Assembly (NCBI GenBank): GCA_964036155.1
Contig: OZ038423.1
Span: forward strand, 11,981,249 to 12,045,248
Reading direction: 5' to 3'
Length of the DNA stretch: 64,000 bases
DNA from: Diploscapter coronatus
Lineage: Eukaryota; Nematoda; Chromadorea; Rhabditida; Rhabditidae
Shown here: positions 11,101 through 21,739 of the stretch, piece by piece
Numbering within the stretch: the first letter of the stretch is position 1
Layout of the letters: every line of letters begins with the position of its first letter
Position numbers and translations under genes: made by a program
The notes under the pieces: model-generated
The model's database searches: none
Seen by the model: the letters and a program-made list of their open reading frames with translations, nothing else
Told to the model about the DNA's origin: nothing

Positions 11101-12684
11101 CAGCGAATGGTTCTTGCAGCAGCGTGGGGAAGAGCTGCTCCATCTCTGCGGGAATGGGTCTGTCGAGCAGAGTCTGCACGAGGCCGCAAATGGGCGAGTC
11201 CTTGAACTGGGCGATGAATATCTGGAAGTGAGGAGGAGCCGTCTCATGTCTGCTCAGGGACAACGTCTGCAAATTGAAAATTGCACATTTTGGTTAATTT
11301 TCGCACTTCAAAACCTGTAGAATCTGTCCGATCTGGATGAGATTGAACCTCGCAATGTGGCTGATTGGAGTGTCGCTGATGACTCCCACATTCTCGGGAT
11401 TCGTCACTGCGGGACAGAGCAGATTCGTCACAATCAGGTCTGTGCAAATCAGTTGAGCCTGCAACATTCGTTTTCTCTGCAGAAATGACTGGTCTTCTCT
11501 GCTTACCTCGCTATCGCTCATTCCTTTCGTGTGAACTAAAGTTGCGTAGAGCTGTTTGACGAGCCAAATCAGTCCTGGCGGGAAGGAGGGCAGTGCGTCC
11601 AGAATTCCTGTAGGGAAATGGATTCTTCATTGAATTTCTACAGAAAATCACGAGCCTTTGATGAAATTGTGCGAGATGAGAACGAGTTTCTCGACGATGG
11701 CTTTTCTGTGCGCAGCCATTCGCTTGTGATAGGTCGAACTGGTTGGGTCTTGGCCGAAACGACGAATTCGCTCGGCTGGGGGAAAGCGGAGGGACGACTG
11801 CAAACAAGGAGAAAGAATGAAAGAAGTCCATGAGTTTAAGAAAATACCTTTTGTGGATCGATGTCAAGGAATATCTCATCCTGGCAGAGAACGACCATGA
11901 CTGCATCGTGCAGTGCGGCAGTCAGGAAGACCTTGGCCGAGTAGAGATTCTCGCTGTAGTACCTGTAGAGCCTGCAAGCGCCTGAAGTGCCTTTTCGAAG
12001 AACCAAGCGGGGATTTGTGTGGGCCGCCAGTTGCTGTCGCATTGACTCGAACACCGTCTGCAATAGAATAAATTCACTCTGGATTTGCTTGTTCTTTGGC
12101 AAACCTCAAGGAGAATTTTCTCGTCGCAGGGGAAGATTCCAGAAGAGAAGATGAGCGAGAAGACTGCATTCGTGAATTGGTCTGTGGTGAATTCGACGCA
12201 GTCATTGACAGAGTTGATGATTTCGGCGATAGCTCTGGGCGATTGTATGAGGAGAGTCAAGATGCGGGCCACTGAGGAGTAATGATGTCCGAGTCGTCTG
12301 AAATGCAGAGCAATTTATTGCAATTCATCCAGGTAATTCGAAAAGAACTGACCGATATGCCTCGATGGGCTGTGCAGAATTGAGCGTCTTTGCGATGGAA
12401 GTGGCCGAGTCAGGAGTGATGTTTGGATCCGACGAAATGAGACCGCGCAGAACGACTTGATGCTGGTCGTTGACCCAGACAGCCACGCCCAGTCGAATCA
12501 GCTCATCCCTCAGTTCCTGATGCAGAGTGGAGATCGATCCGACCTGCAGTTCATTTAATTTCCCTTCCTCTCCCGCGTCTGTTCGTCTGCTCACCTCGCA
12601 ATCAATGAGCAGCTTCTCTGCTCGCAGTCGATTGCACAGCGACCAAATGCCCGCGTCTGTCGAAGTCACAGAGGTCATGTCCAT
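5195..12684 (-). CDS. GAPVD1: GAPVD1/RME-6 family Rab5 guanine nucleotide exchange factor (RasGAP-like + VPS9)
   Basis: Endocytic regulator: the C-terminal VPS9 domain activates Rab5, the N-terminal domain is RasGAP-like. I joined more than 15 exons over 7.5 kb. N-terminal part: a helical region from ATG 12684, then the RasGAP-like block with YYSENLYSAKVFLTAALHD, VRFNLIQIGQIL and SDTPISHIARFN. The middle (about 11.4-8.1 kb) is long, acidic and Ser/Pro-rich, as in GAPVD1, with AEDILAKYRR-like and KLRLVLSSAGSL blocks. The C-terminus has MLAFYPNQEADRHRD, FRGEAPWPSAQAEIS, ADDVTPVLVYVLIQANP and YWWTQFTAAVELIKTLL-stop, which follow GAPVD1 closely. TTTACAG sits 5 nt before the ATG. One intron (11608-11655) is GC-AG. 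The predicted arginine-finger position reads Lys (LRKGT). The (TTCA)n and (GA)n tracts lie in introns. Family call is very strong; some middle exon edges are uncertain. Confidence 0.92.
5563..5658. repeat. Short foldback in an intron of the RME-6 gene
   Basis: TATCGGCTGAGTTACAATAA on the left pairs imperfectly with the right end (GCTACAATTCGCCCGATA), with AATGAAAAC/GTTTTCATT inside each arm. It lies in the intron between the last two large blocks of the VPS9 region. Confidence 0.55.
7939..8084. repeat. Small inverted repeat with poly(T) tracts in an RME-6 intron
   Basis: CTAAAAGATATCT near 7950 is matched by AGATATCTTTTAG near 8076, with another ATAAAAGATATCTC between them and two long T runs. 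It may be a degenerate foldback element. Confidence 0.45.
9864..9886. repeat. (CATT)n-type microsatellite
   Basis: About five tandem copies of TTCA in an intron of the RME-6 gene. Confidence 0.85.
10238..10260. repeat. (GA)n microsatellite
   Basis: About eleven GA units in an intron-like part of the RME-6 gene, just before a 19-nt sequence (10301-10319) that occurs again at 37748-37766. Confidence 0.85.
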
Positions 12685-12921
12685 TCTTCTGTAAATTTGG
12701 TTGATTAAAAATCAGCAAGATGAAGTTCAATCAGATATCTCGCGGTTTTCAAACCGGTAGAGTCTGCAATTCATAAACCCTCTTCCCTTACTGCTTCTTT
12801 ATTCGAAATCGCCAAGTCAATTTCAATCAAAATAAATTTGAAAATAGCCAAAGTTCTATCTGTAAACAGATAATGTGAATTCTACGAAGGTTCAAATACC
12901 CAGAACAGAGAAGCGTGTATA

Positions 12922-13317
12922 CCACTGCGCACAAAAACATTTAGTGATTTAGAAATTTAGCTAATTTTGTAGTAATGAACCACAATGAAAGGCCTATCAT
13001 TCCCTACCCCTTACCTTTGCCCTATCCCTAAACCTATTCCTGGTTTTGGTTTTATGCCTTATTATTCTTGTCGCGCCCTACCCTTCTTAACCTACATTAT
13101 ATTTCAAAACCCTAATTTTCATTTGGCAAAACTCGTAATAGTCGAATGAAAATGATTCAAAACGCACTCTATATTAGAAATATACTAATACATCAAAAAT
13201 TTAGCTAATACTAAACTGTTGATGAAATTAGCTAACTGTCAGATTATGATATTTTGGGAGTATTATTAACCAGTTTGCTCAGTGACATACGCAATATACT
13301 CATTTTGTGCGCAGTGG
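12922..13317. mobile_element. MITE family B, copy 1 (terminal repeat CCACTGCGCACAAAA)
   Basis: The ends are perfect inverted repeats: CCACTGCGCACAAAA on the left and TTTTGTGCGCAGTGG on the right, 396 bp in all, AT-rich, with no open frame. The same 10-bp core (CACTGCGCAC) bounds a second element at 26783-27283. It is inserted between the UBXN7 stop and the RME-6 start and accounts for over 40 percent of that gap. No obvious target-site duplication. Confidence 0.8.
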
Positions 13318-13606
13318 CCGCTCACCAACAGACAAGAACGATCCTTTAAACACATACAGAGAGATAACACCGTTTAGTCGAAAAATGAATAAACTCTAGT
13401 CGGAATAAGCTAAAGGGTTTAGTAATTAGAGTGCTGGGTGATTCAAATGAAGAAATGGAATGCTCAGAAAGAAATGAAGAATGATTAAAAGTAAGGCAAG
13501 TCGAATGAATGTTCTAGACAAAACTGATAACTGATACATGTATTTTCATGGAACTTACAAGTCTCAGCTGGTTTACCCAAACAATGAATCATTTCACCCT
13601 TTTTGT

Positions 13607-16256
13607 TCACTTGGTTTCGACATGGACGACCTCGTTCCTGTGGAATCCGAGCTCCTTAAGCGTCTTGTTCATCAAATCTATCGAGTAGAGCCGACGGGGG
13701 AATTGCAGCACGAAAATGTGCTCGAACGGAGAGAGACCCTGGCCGTGGATGAATGTGAACAGAGCCTGCAACAAAGCATTCGTTCAACTCTTCTACACCT
13801 CCCGCTAGGGACGAGCGCGGAAATGGGATTTTGAATTTTCCTAAAGTTTCAGAAACGGAAATTTCTCTCAGTTTTACCCAGAAAAATGCTAAGAAATGTT
13901 AGTTTGGAAAATTTTGCAAAAATACTAAATTTCTACCGTTTTGACGTCTTCTATCAATTTTTAAAACTAAATTTCCGCATTTTTATTCAATTTTCGAAAC
14001 GAAAGGAAAGTTTCCACTCGTCCCTACTTCCTGACAAACGACTAGCCTTGAGTTTGCTGTCCTCAGACATCTCAATCGTAGTGTCTCTACTATCGGGGAA
14101 CTTCAGTCTCAGCTTGACCAGGTTCCCAGTGGGGGCGCACTCGTTGAGCCACTCCTCCTGGTCGATCACGGACATGATGCTCGTGTCGTGGTTCAGCATT
14201 TCATCCACATCATCTGCAACAATTCACTCTTCCAGAACCACTCCCTAGTCATACCTCTTCCATTCATACCCTCTTCGGGCTCGTTGTCACTCCTGCCTCT
14301 CTTCACTTCGACCTCTCCATTTGCATCTGCCTTCCGCTTTCGAGGCTGCTTTTCCACTGCATTCGACAGACCATTCGAGGCACTCGAAATTGGCTGAAAT
14401 GCGTCAATCAAAATAATGGAAGTGGAGACTGAACAGACCTCATCAGCGAGAAGAGCAGGAACAGGGCTGTTCGAGTTGGAATTGGTTTCTGCATCGACGA
14501 GACTCGTCGGGCCGCGAACAAGCTGATCGAATGCAAGCAGAGTGGGGCTTTTGTCAAGGAAAGTCGTCACTGAAATGAGAATGCCATGCATTCAATTCAA
14601 ACGAGGGGGAATCAGACTCACGTTGATCAGACAGAGAAAGGGGATCCATTTTGTTGGGCAGCAGAATCTTGTGCACTCGCTCCCCAGTGCGGGGGTCGAC
14701 AATGAAGATGGAGGGGAACTCTTGCAAGTGGTAGTAGTTGCAGACACGCTCGCCGTCTGTCGAGTTGCGCATTACCTGCAAGAAAACAACACTTCCACTT
14801 GGTTATGTGGACAGGACTTTGCTCTAGTACCCGTACTCGGGGGCACGGGTATGCCAAACAATCGTATACGTGTACGGCTGCTCAAAATTAGAAAATTCTG
14901 GTCTAGAAACCACCTATTTTTTGCACTTTCACAATGTAAAATGTTAAAATGTCCTCAAAAAAATTATATATCATTTTTAGCACGATTTCTTAGAAATTTC
15001 GGATTGGATGGGTACAAGTACAGGATTCAAAAAAGTGACAGGTACGGACATGAAATTTGTACCCGCGCAAAACCCTGAGTATTAACCCTCGAATTTTCTG
15101 CAGAAATTTTCTGACCTGATAGAAGGTGAAGTTGGATTCGATGAGGGCCTTGACTCCCGAATTGGACCAGACGTCTCGGTTGAGGATGTGGCACTTGAAT
15201 TCGGTCATTTCCTGCACATTCACCAGCAGCCAACGATCCTCGCTCGCTGCATACATTTTCACCTGTAAACATAGTATCAACGCACCCTTTTCCTTCATTC
15301 AACCCACCGTATCCCAATCAGCCTGGAACATGATGTCAGTGGGCTGTTTGTAGAGCTGCTGCAGATTTCCTGCATTTTCGCCTCGTTTGTTGCCCGAACG
15401 CGACTCGCTCGAAGTGGACGGTTCTGCACTGCTCATTCCACCCTCGTCGTCCACCAGCAGGGCCTGTCCCCCTCGCTCTCTGCCCATTCCGTTCCTCCTG
15501 CCTTCCCTCAGATTCCTCTCCTGTGACGCAGCCATCTCGCGGAAATCAACAGATCTGCCGAAAGCAGAGTGCTGTGCGGCCCTGTGACGAGTGCCGTACT
15601 GCTCACTGAACGAGTGGGGAATCAGAGTGCCCTGGATGGCTGGAATCGGGGCGCGCACCTGCAATTCGCTGCATTTCAGAAGCAGGTATTCTCAATTGTC
15701 CAACCTCTTCATCTTCCTGTTCCTCGAATGCCCTATTGGAACTGCTTGCAGCGTTGGAAGAGGAGGCAGTCGGTCTGCCGGGGAGAGTCATTCTGCCCGG
15801 CCCTCTGCCAGCCACCCTCGCTCCTCTCTGCAGTCCCCTTCCGTTCGCAGCAGCTCGGCTCCTAGTCATGGGCGGCTGCCTCGCCTCGACGAATTCCACA
15901 TCGTCGTCCTCGTCGATCCTTCTGCAATTTATTTCGTTCCCGTCATTCCTCTCTTCCCCTCTCACATCTCCCCATCATCATCTTGCATTTCCTCAGCCCT
16001 GCTCATGTGACCGCCTCGCGGACTGCTCGCGTCTCTCTCTCCATTTGCCCTGTTGAAGTACAGGTTGACGGCCTTGTCGAGTTCGTAGCCGCAGGCCTCC
16101 AAGTAGTGATTCGCAGTTTTGTCGTCTTCCACGGCTGAACAATTCATTCATTCCCTTGCCTGTCTGTCCGCGTCTCTGCAGCTCTCGCAATTCCTCACCT
16201 GTCACAATTTTGAACTGCTCCAGTGTCTGGTCGAGTTCTTCTTTGCGTCTGCTCAT
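13607..16256 (-). CDS. UBXN7: UBXN7-type UBA-UAS-UBX p97 adaptor
   Basis: Adaptor linking ubiquitinated substrates, cullin ligases and p97/VCP. Start ATG 16256 follows TTTTTTCAG by 6 nt. First exon MSRRKEELDQTLEQF, then a UBA domain (DKTANHYLEACGYELDKAVNLYF). An acidic, Arg/Pro/Ser-rich linker has EDEEVGQL and lists of short acidic runs. The UAS thioredoxin-like domain runs from a QGTLIPHSFSEQYG-like region to KMYAASEDRWLLVNVQ, CHILNRDVWSN, NYYHLQEFPSIFIVDPRTGE. A basic linker (QPRKRKAD, EVKRGRS) may be a nuclear signal. The C-terminal UBX domain has KLRLKFPDSRDT and LQFPRRLYS, keeping the FPR p97-contact loop, and ends VVHVETK-stop. Domain order and length fit UBXN7 well. Two introns carry repeat sequence, one a 217-bp element. 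Divergent from NUP42 with only 172 bp between start codons. Confidence 0.9.
13808..14024. mobile_element. MITE in a UBXN7 intron (GGGACGAG ends, TA target)
   Basis: GGGACGAGCGCGGAAA on the left and TTTCCACTCGTCCC on the right are inverted repeats, each flanked outside by TA. It is 217 bp, AT-rich and without coding potential. It interrupts the UBX domain in an intron. The TA duplication points to a Tc1/mariner-type transposase acting in trans. Confidence 0.75.
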
Positions 16257-16428
16257 TATTGCCTGAAAAAACCATTGAAAAATTATGCTAAATTTCACGA
16301 AAAATGAAGAAAAAAAAATTATCAGAAAATATGAGGAAGGCAATGTGCAGTGTAAATCTCGTGCAATCTCTCTTTCTTTACTCCTTTTCATATGTTTTTC
16401 GTTTTTTGAATTTTCCCTCGTTTTTCAG

Positions 16429-17420
16429 ATGTCTTCCTGTCGATTCTTCAACGGAACACCCGGATCGTGTCGGAACGGGGAGAACTGTCCATTTCTGCAC
16501 GACGCCACTGCCAAACCCACATCCAGTTCGGTAAGAACAGGTTTGCAAATAAAAGCCCGCACCCGCGGGTCGAGTACGTTTTGGAGATCTCGAATCGGGT
16601 GCGTGTAAAATTCTAGTAACGAATGCGTGTGTGGATCGAGTTTGGGTGCGAAATTCTAGAAAAAGAAGCGAGTCGAGTCAGACTCGATCCAAAATTTAGA
16701 CCCGAATTTCAACTGAGCTCGAACTTCACATAGAAAAACGGTCATTTTCCCTATTTTCCTGTTTATTTGATGCGTTTATATGAAACTGCATTAACTTCAA
16801 CCGCCAAATTATCTTCTACGTTGATTTTTATGTGTAAATCGCCAAAATTTTACGAGTGTGGGTACAAAATTAGCCGTTTTTTGGGTTTGGGTCGGTGCCG
16901 AGTTGAGGGTATGCAGGTGCGAATGTCAACACTTGAAAGAAGTGCGGATCGGACCGGGTACGAACGTCAAAATTTAAAAAGTTACGCCTGGATAAGAATC
17001 GACCATTTCCAAATCAATTCATCTCCATCTTCTAACTTTCAGACAATCTTCCATCCCCGTCGTTCTGCGCCTCTGTTCGATGCGTCCAAGTACAAATACG
17101 TCAATCCGAGTCTGGCGAAGAGGAATTCGAGTGAAAGCACTGACAATCCGACTGCAGCAACTGACAAGTAAAGCATTCTGTACACGACATAAGAGAAACT
17201 CATTAATTCATGCTTCAGAGTGGAAGATGCTGCTTCGACAAGACGAGCCTCGATCACAACGACACAGACAGCACAGACAGAGAAGAGGGAAGAGAGACCG
17301 AATGTGGGTTATTCCGATGTGGCTACACTCGGTCTGCAGGAGACCGAGGCATTCAAGGCACACGACTTTCTTCCGGGTAAAATTCCGCTTTCTCCTCCAC
17401 CCTATTCACTCATTTTGTAG
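16429..17420 (+). CDS. NUP42: NUP42/NUPL2-like nucleoporin: CCCH zinc finger plus GLE1-binding tail
   Basis: Helps GLE1 activate the RNA helicase DDX19/Dbp5 during mRNA export at the nuclear pore. Three exons (16429-16530, 17043-17167, 17219-17420) give 142 residues. Residues 4-24 form a CCCH finger (C4, C14, C20, H24). The end, EAFKAHDFLPGKIPLSPPP, matches the GLE1-binding motif of vertebrate NUP42, which I remember as ending in a similar AFKA...GKIPLKPPP. The FG-repeat middle of yeast and human homologs is absent; it is replaced by a short Thr/Gln/Arg-rich stretch. TTTTTCAG directly abuts the ATG, so the start may be exposed by trans-splicing. The first intron (16531-17042) is filled with repeat-like sequence rich in GGGTCGAG and GGGTGCG. 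AATAAA at about 17448. Confidence 0.8.
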
Positions 17421-19577
17421 TCAATTTATGAATTTATGAAAACTAGCAATAAAGTTTAATGTAGTAAATAATGTGAGAATGAATGTGGTTAGATGATTAG
17501 ATGGATTGAGTAGGATGAGTAAAATAACCTTTCTCTACTCCTGTTTATAGCTAATGGATAGGAACAGGGAAATAGATATGGCTAGAAGGATGGATGGTCA
17601 GTGATCTCATCTCTTCCATTCAACCTCCGAATATCTCTGCATCTTTATTTCTGATCGCTTAATTCTTTGTGATAAACAAATTCCGATAGAGACAGACAGT
17701 TACACCTGCAACATTTCTGTATGACGTCTTCAAATTGGATTGAATGCCGACATGAAGCATAAATTATTGACTATTGATACTTCTAAAAATGACAGAAGAA
17801 ACCATTAAAGGAATTCATGATTTCCTCCGGAATTTAAAATGCAGTCACACATGTACACTATTTCAAGACCATTTAGAAAACAGCTCTGCGTGACAGGCAG
17901 AAAAGCAGCAGAATAAAAAACACGTTTGAACTTTTACAATTAGGTAACATTTCCCTCCGGAAATTGCTAGTTTTCATCATCATTCGAGATTCATTTTTGA
18001 AGAAGAAGCAATTCTCAGCTTCTAAACCTTTCTGCTCTTGATTGTCTTTCTTTTGATTTGATTTTTCGAAGAATTTACCATGTGATTGCACAATTGCATA
18101 TGAAATGTAATTTGATTATCTGTTTCTGGTGTTTATTTTTGACTGCGAGTATCGTTGATTGGAGAGAAAGTCGATATTCATGCAGCAATTAGAAATCGAA
18201 TTTGGAGCGAAATAGCGAGTCGCATAAAAAAGACGAGACGAAGTGCAATTTTTGGATATCGACGTTCTCTCCAATCAGTAATGCTTTTATCCTACAGGTT
18301 AAAAATTTTGTTCCAAAGTGAGATAGGTGAAATGACGTGAAGGAGAAAGAAAGAAATGGTGTTTAGGACAAAAGTACTAGTAGCCCTCATTTTCCCTTAC
18401 TATCCTTTCCTCTGATAGGGTAGTATTTAACATTTAGAATTCAGCATCATTTACGATAAATGAGAATGACTGAATGAGTGATTGAATAAATGACAGAGTT
18501 GAGGGGAGTTTTGTTATGACGAAGGAAAACGATGAGGGAAGAAGAACAATTGCATATCGAAAGTGTAAGTCAGGGAACAGGGCAGAAGTCATGGAATCTC
18601 ACATGGTGAACCCGAATCTGAACCATCAACAATTGACTGAATGAGAGAATGGGTGCAATTATGGTTTCATCTTTCACCTGCATTGTGTAATAATATTTCA
18701 GATAGGGGTTTTTTTTGTTTACTACCTGCTTTTATTGTTTTGATGTGACTTGCGAGGTTCAATGAAGATGAAGGCAAACTCAGAAGAATGGAGGATGAGC
18801 GGCTGTGAATCAGCTAATTGCAAGTGAGAAGGCAGACATAAAGAGGCATGTTTTGACAGACATTCAGGAAGAATAGAGCTGAGTGAAAGTAATTGCAGAC
18901 AAGCAGACCGTCCAGAGTGCAAGTATCACTCCACTTCTTCTGTCTGTCTGTCAGAACCAAACATCCACACTTCATCCAGACAGCTTTCACCTGATAAATG
19001 CCTTCCTTCTCCCCCTCCCTGTCTTTGCTTGTCTTCATTTCTCACAGAAAATGGACTTCGAGTGTTTTGCTACAGGCTGCAGTCACAAAATGGACCATTC
19101 CTCTATTCCTTGCCTGTCTTCTCACTTTCCAATTTGTTCCATCTAATTTAACACATTTCACCTACATTTGACCCTTCTGACATGTGTTTTTTTTCTACAA
19201 TTGTTCTCCTTCGCTCATTTCTCCTCTCATTTCAAATCCAATTCCTGCCTGCCTTTTTGTTACAAATGTGGACTCTGCGATTTCAATTTCATACCTTTCC
19301 AATTCACACTTCGAGGTCGCCTTTCTGCCAAAACTAATCAAAATAATTGCAAATAGCGTGTTTCCCTATTTCAACAAACTAGACACTAAACATTACAGGT
19401 TTGGGAAATTTTGAAAGATTGAGTCCAGAAGCAACATTTTCATGGAAATGAATATTTCCTCTTTAAACAGCGGACAGAAATAATTTTCCGTATAAGTGCG
19501 TTCGAAAGAGGGAAAATGGGAAAGGATTGAAAAAGCGGAATAAGAAATAAGAGAATTTCCGGCAAAACCAGTGCGCC
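17421..19577. other. Gene-poor stretch, introns or intergenic
   Basis: No convincing exons on the plus strand. It may contain introns and later exons of the possible minus-strand gene whose first exon is at 19578-19785. A minus-strand open stretch at about 18830-19030 has mixed Cys and Trp residues but no recognisable family. It holds the foldback at 18157-18275. Confidence 0.4.
18157..18275. repeat. Foldback element
   Basis: GATTGGAGAGAAAGTCGATA on the left and TATCGACGTTCTCTCCAATC on the right are reverse complements with one mismatch; the whole is 119 bp. Confidence 0.75.
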
Positions 19578-19785
19578 TTACTGTGAAGAGTTTCTGTACG
19601 ATTTTCACCGAATAATTGGACGCCGGCGGATATTTTTGAGTGCTTGGAGAGTGACGAACGGTTGGTGACGGATAGTCTGTGGCGCCATACTCGAAACGGT
19701 ACGCTCCTTGCCTCGGACTGGCTGACTGGCAGACAAGCTGTGGCTGTATGGTATCCGTCTCATTTTTGCGTTCTTCTTCACTCAT
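19578..19785 (-). CDS. Possible first coding exon of an unidentified gene
   Basis: From ATG 19785 an open frame with coding-like codon use (GCC, GTC, CAG) gives about 69 residues starting MSEEERKNETD, then a Tyr/Pro/Ser-rich stretch (AYRFEYGATDYPSP), and reaches a good donor (ACA|GTAAGG) near 19578. I could not find the next exon with confidence, nor do I recognise the protein. The residue mix suggests a disordered cytoplasmic tail. It could also be a chance open frame. Confidence 0.3.
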
Positions 19786-21739
19786 CCGCTCAGTGCTGGG
19801 GGCAGGTTTTTGTGTCCCTTGGCCCCTGCTTCATTGCAATTATCCAAGCCAATCCATGGACAGAGAGACAGGAGGAAAGAGGGAAGGGAACGCAAAGTGA
19901 CTAGCCTTACAGCCTACTAGCAGAAGCGGTCCTTGGAATGAGACGGGACAATCAACTGCAACTGCAACTGCCATCCGTTTCCAGCCTCTAGTCTGCGCTT
20001 CAAAACTGTCTGTCAATCGCGGTCTTGACTTTATTGTTCCCGATCTCGGTATCCCTATCCCCCTTTTTTACCCATGCGAAAGTCGGTCCACATCTTCCCT
20101 TTCATTGTCTCTCTACAGATGTTTATGCAAATGCCTCCAGCCAGCTAGCTTATTCAAACCCACCCATTCCAGCTCTGTGTCAATGTTTCCTTCTCAATTC
20201 ATTCCTCTTCGTCAATGTTGTTTGATCGAACTTGACCTTCCCACGAAAATGCACGAAATGCGCAATGCCGTTTCCTCATTTTGCCATTGACTTTCACTCC
20301 TGTTTCCGATTCATTCAATCTTTCGAGATCCATTTTCTTTCACCCATTCAAGCTTCTCGAAATTATGCAAGTTATTATTCATCCAAAAATGGGCTGTGTT
20401 ATTCTGTCAATTACTACAAGTAGTCGTACGAGATTTGACAACAAGCCTTCTCTTCCCATCTCGTCTATTTGATCATTCTGCATTCTTATCAGCCAGCGCA
20501 ATTGTCACCCCGATTGCTTGCAGCTTCTCAAGATGCTTCAACAAATTTGAATGTTGTTTCCATTTTTCCTTACAATTTTCGGCAAATGTTGCCATAACTA
20601 TAAACAAGTCACCTGCCTGCCAAGCTTAGCTGATAACATAGCTGTGCGATGACCTTTCTGCAGATATCTAATCTGTTTTGATTGATTTGATTATTACGGA
20701 AGGGACATTAGATTTGAACAAGTTTGACAGCAGTTAATCGCAAATCGGACATATTTCCGACTGCCTGCCTGACATGTCAAATCTGAATCAGAAACAGATT
20801 TCACTTATCCCAGTCAGTGCATGGCTTATCACTTTCCGCATTCATTCCTCAAGGTCAATTCCCGCGCACTTTCTCCTGCAATTTCCCTTCCCCTTTTCCA
20901 ACCTGCTTATTTTCATCATTCATTTATTTCACATCGCCCGTCCCTGTGCCTGTGCCTATGCAAATATGTGATGCGTTCACAAACCTCTGCTGCTGCTGCC
21001 ATTTTTTTTTCTAAAAATGCCACTTTGCCAATTTTGCTGACAGGGGGTCCTATTTTGTTCCCATTTATGGCAGCATTAATTGATGTGTTGTGCCTGCATT
21101 ATTTGCCTAATGTTACCCCTCTCTTAACCTATTCATAGCATTTTTCAACCCATCTCTTAGGTATAGAAGAGAGGAATCGAGTAACTTGTAGGATTGCAAT
21201 CATATCATCGTCATGTCCTCTCTGCAAAAAGCTCATTCGCCGCTATCATCAGTCGTCATCATTTTATGAGAGCGTTCTTAATCCTCTCTCCTAGCTTCTG
21301 CTATAACAATTATCTGATCTTATCTTGTTTCATTCAGTCTCTGAATGAGTTGACTTGCACTCTCTCCTGCTTCTTTGCCAATTCAACCTTCATCTTCAAT
21401 CGTCATCCATTCTTCTGTATCACTATCCATTCTCCATTCAGCCCCCTCATTCCTTTGCCTTTCCTCTCTTCCTTCGCCTTTTTGCTGCTTCTGAATGTGC
21501 CGTTCTCGCCTCATTTGCCTGCTGTATTCAGATTCAGATTCGCAGCCTTGTCATTCCTCCCCCTTCCCTTCTTCGTCTGCCATTTCTTATAGCCATTCAC
21601 AATTCCATGTGTGTTTGTTCACATTGCAGAATACAGAATTCTGAGTGCAACATGACACGACTTTTATCCTTCCCTTCCCTTCAAACTTTAACTTGAATTC
21701 CTTTCAATAATTCTTTTGCTCCCAAATTTATTATTTTAG
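19786..21739. other. Intergenic, pyrimidine-rich upstream region of the collagen gene
   Basis: No supported gene. The plus strand is strongly C/T-rich (21260-21600), producing many spurious open frames with Ser, Phe, Leu and Pro. It probably contains the collagen promoter. TATTTTAG immediately before the collagen ATG is a likely trans-splice acceptor. Confidence 0.5.

Noticed and set aside
20800..21600. Several Ser/Phe/Pro-rich plus-strand open frames
   Set aside because: They come from a long pyrimidine-rich tract; different frames overlap with the same composition and none shows a domain.
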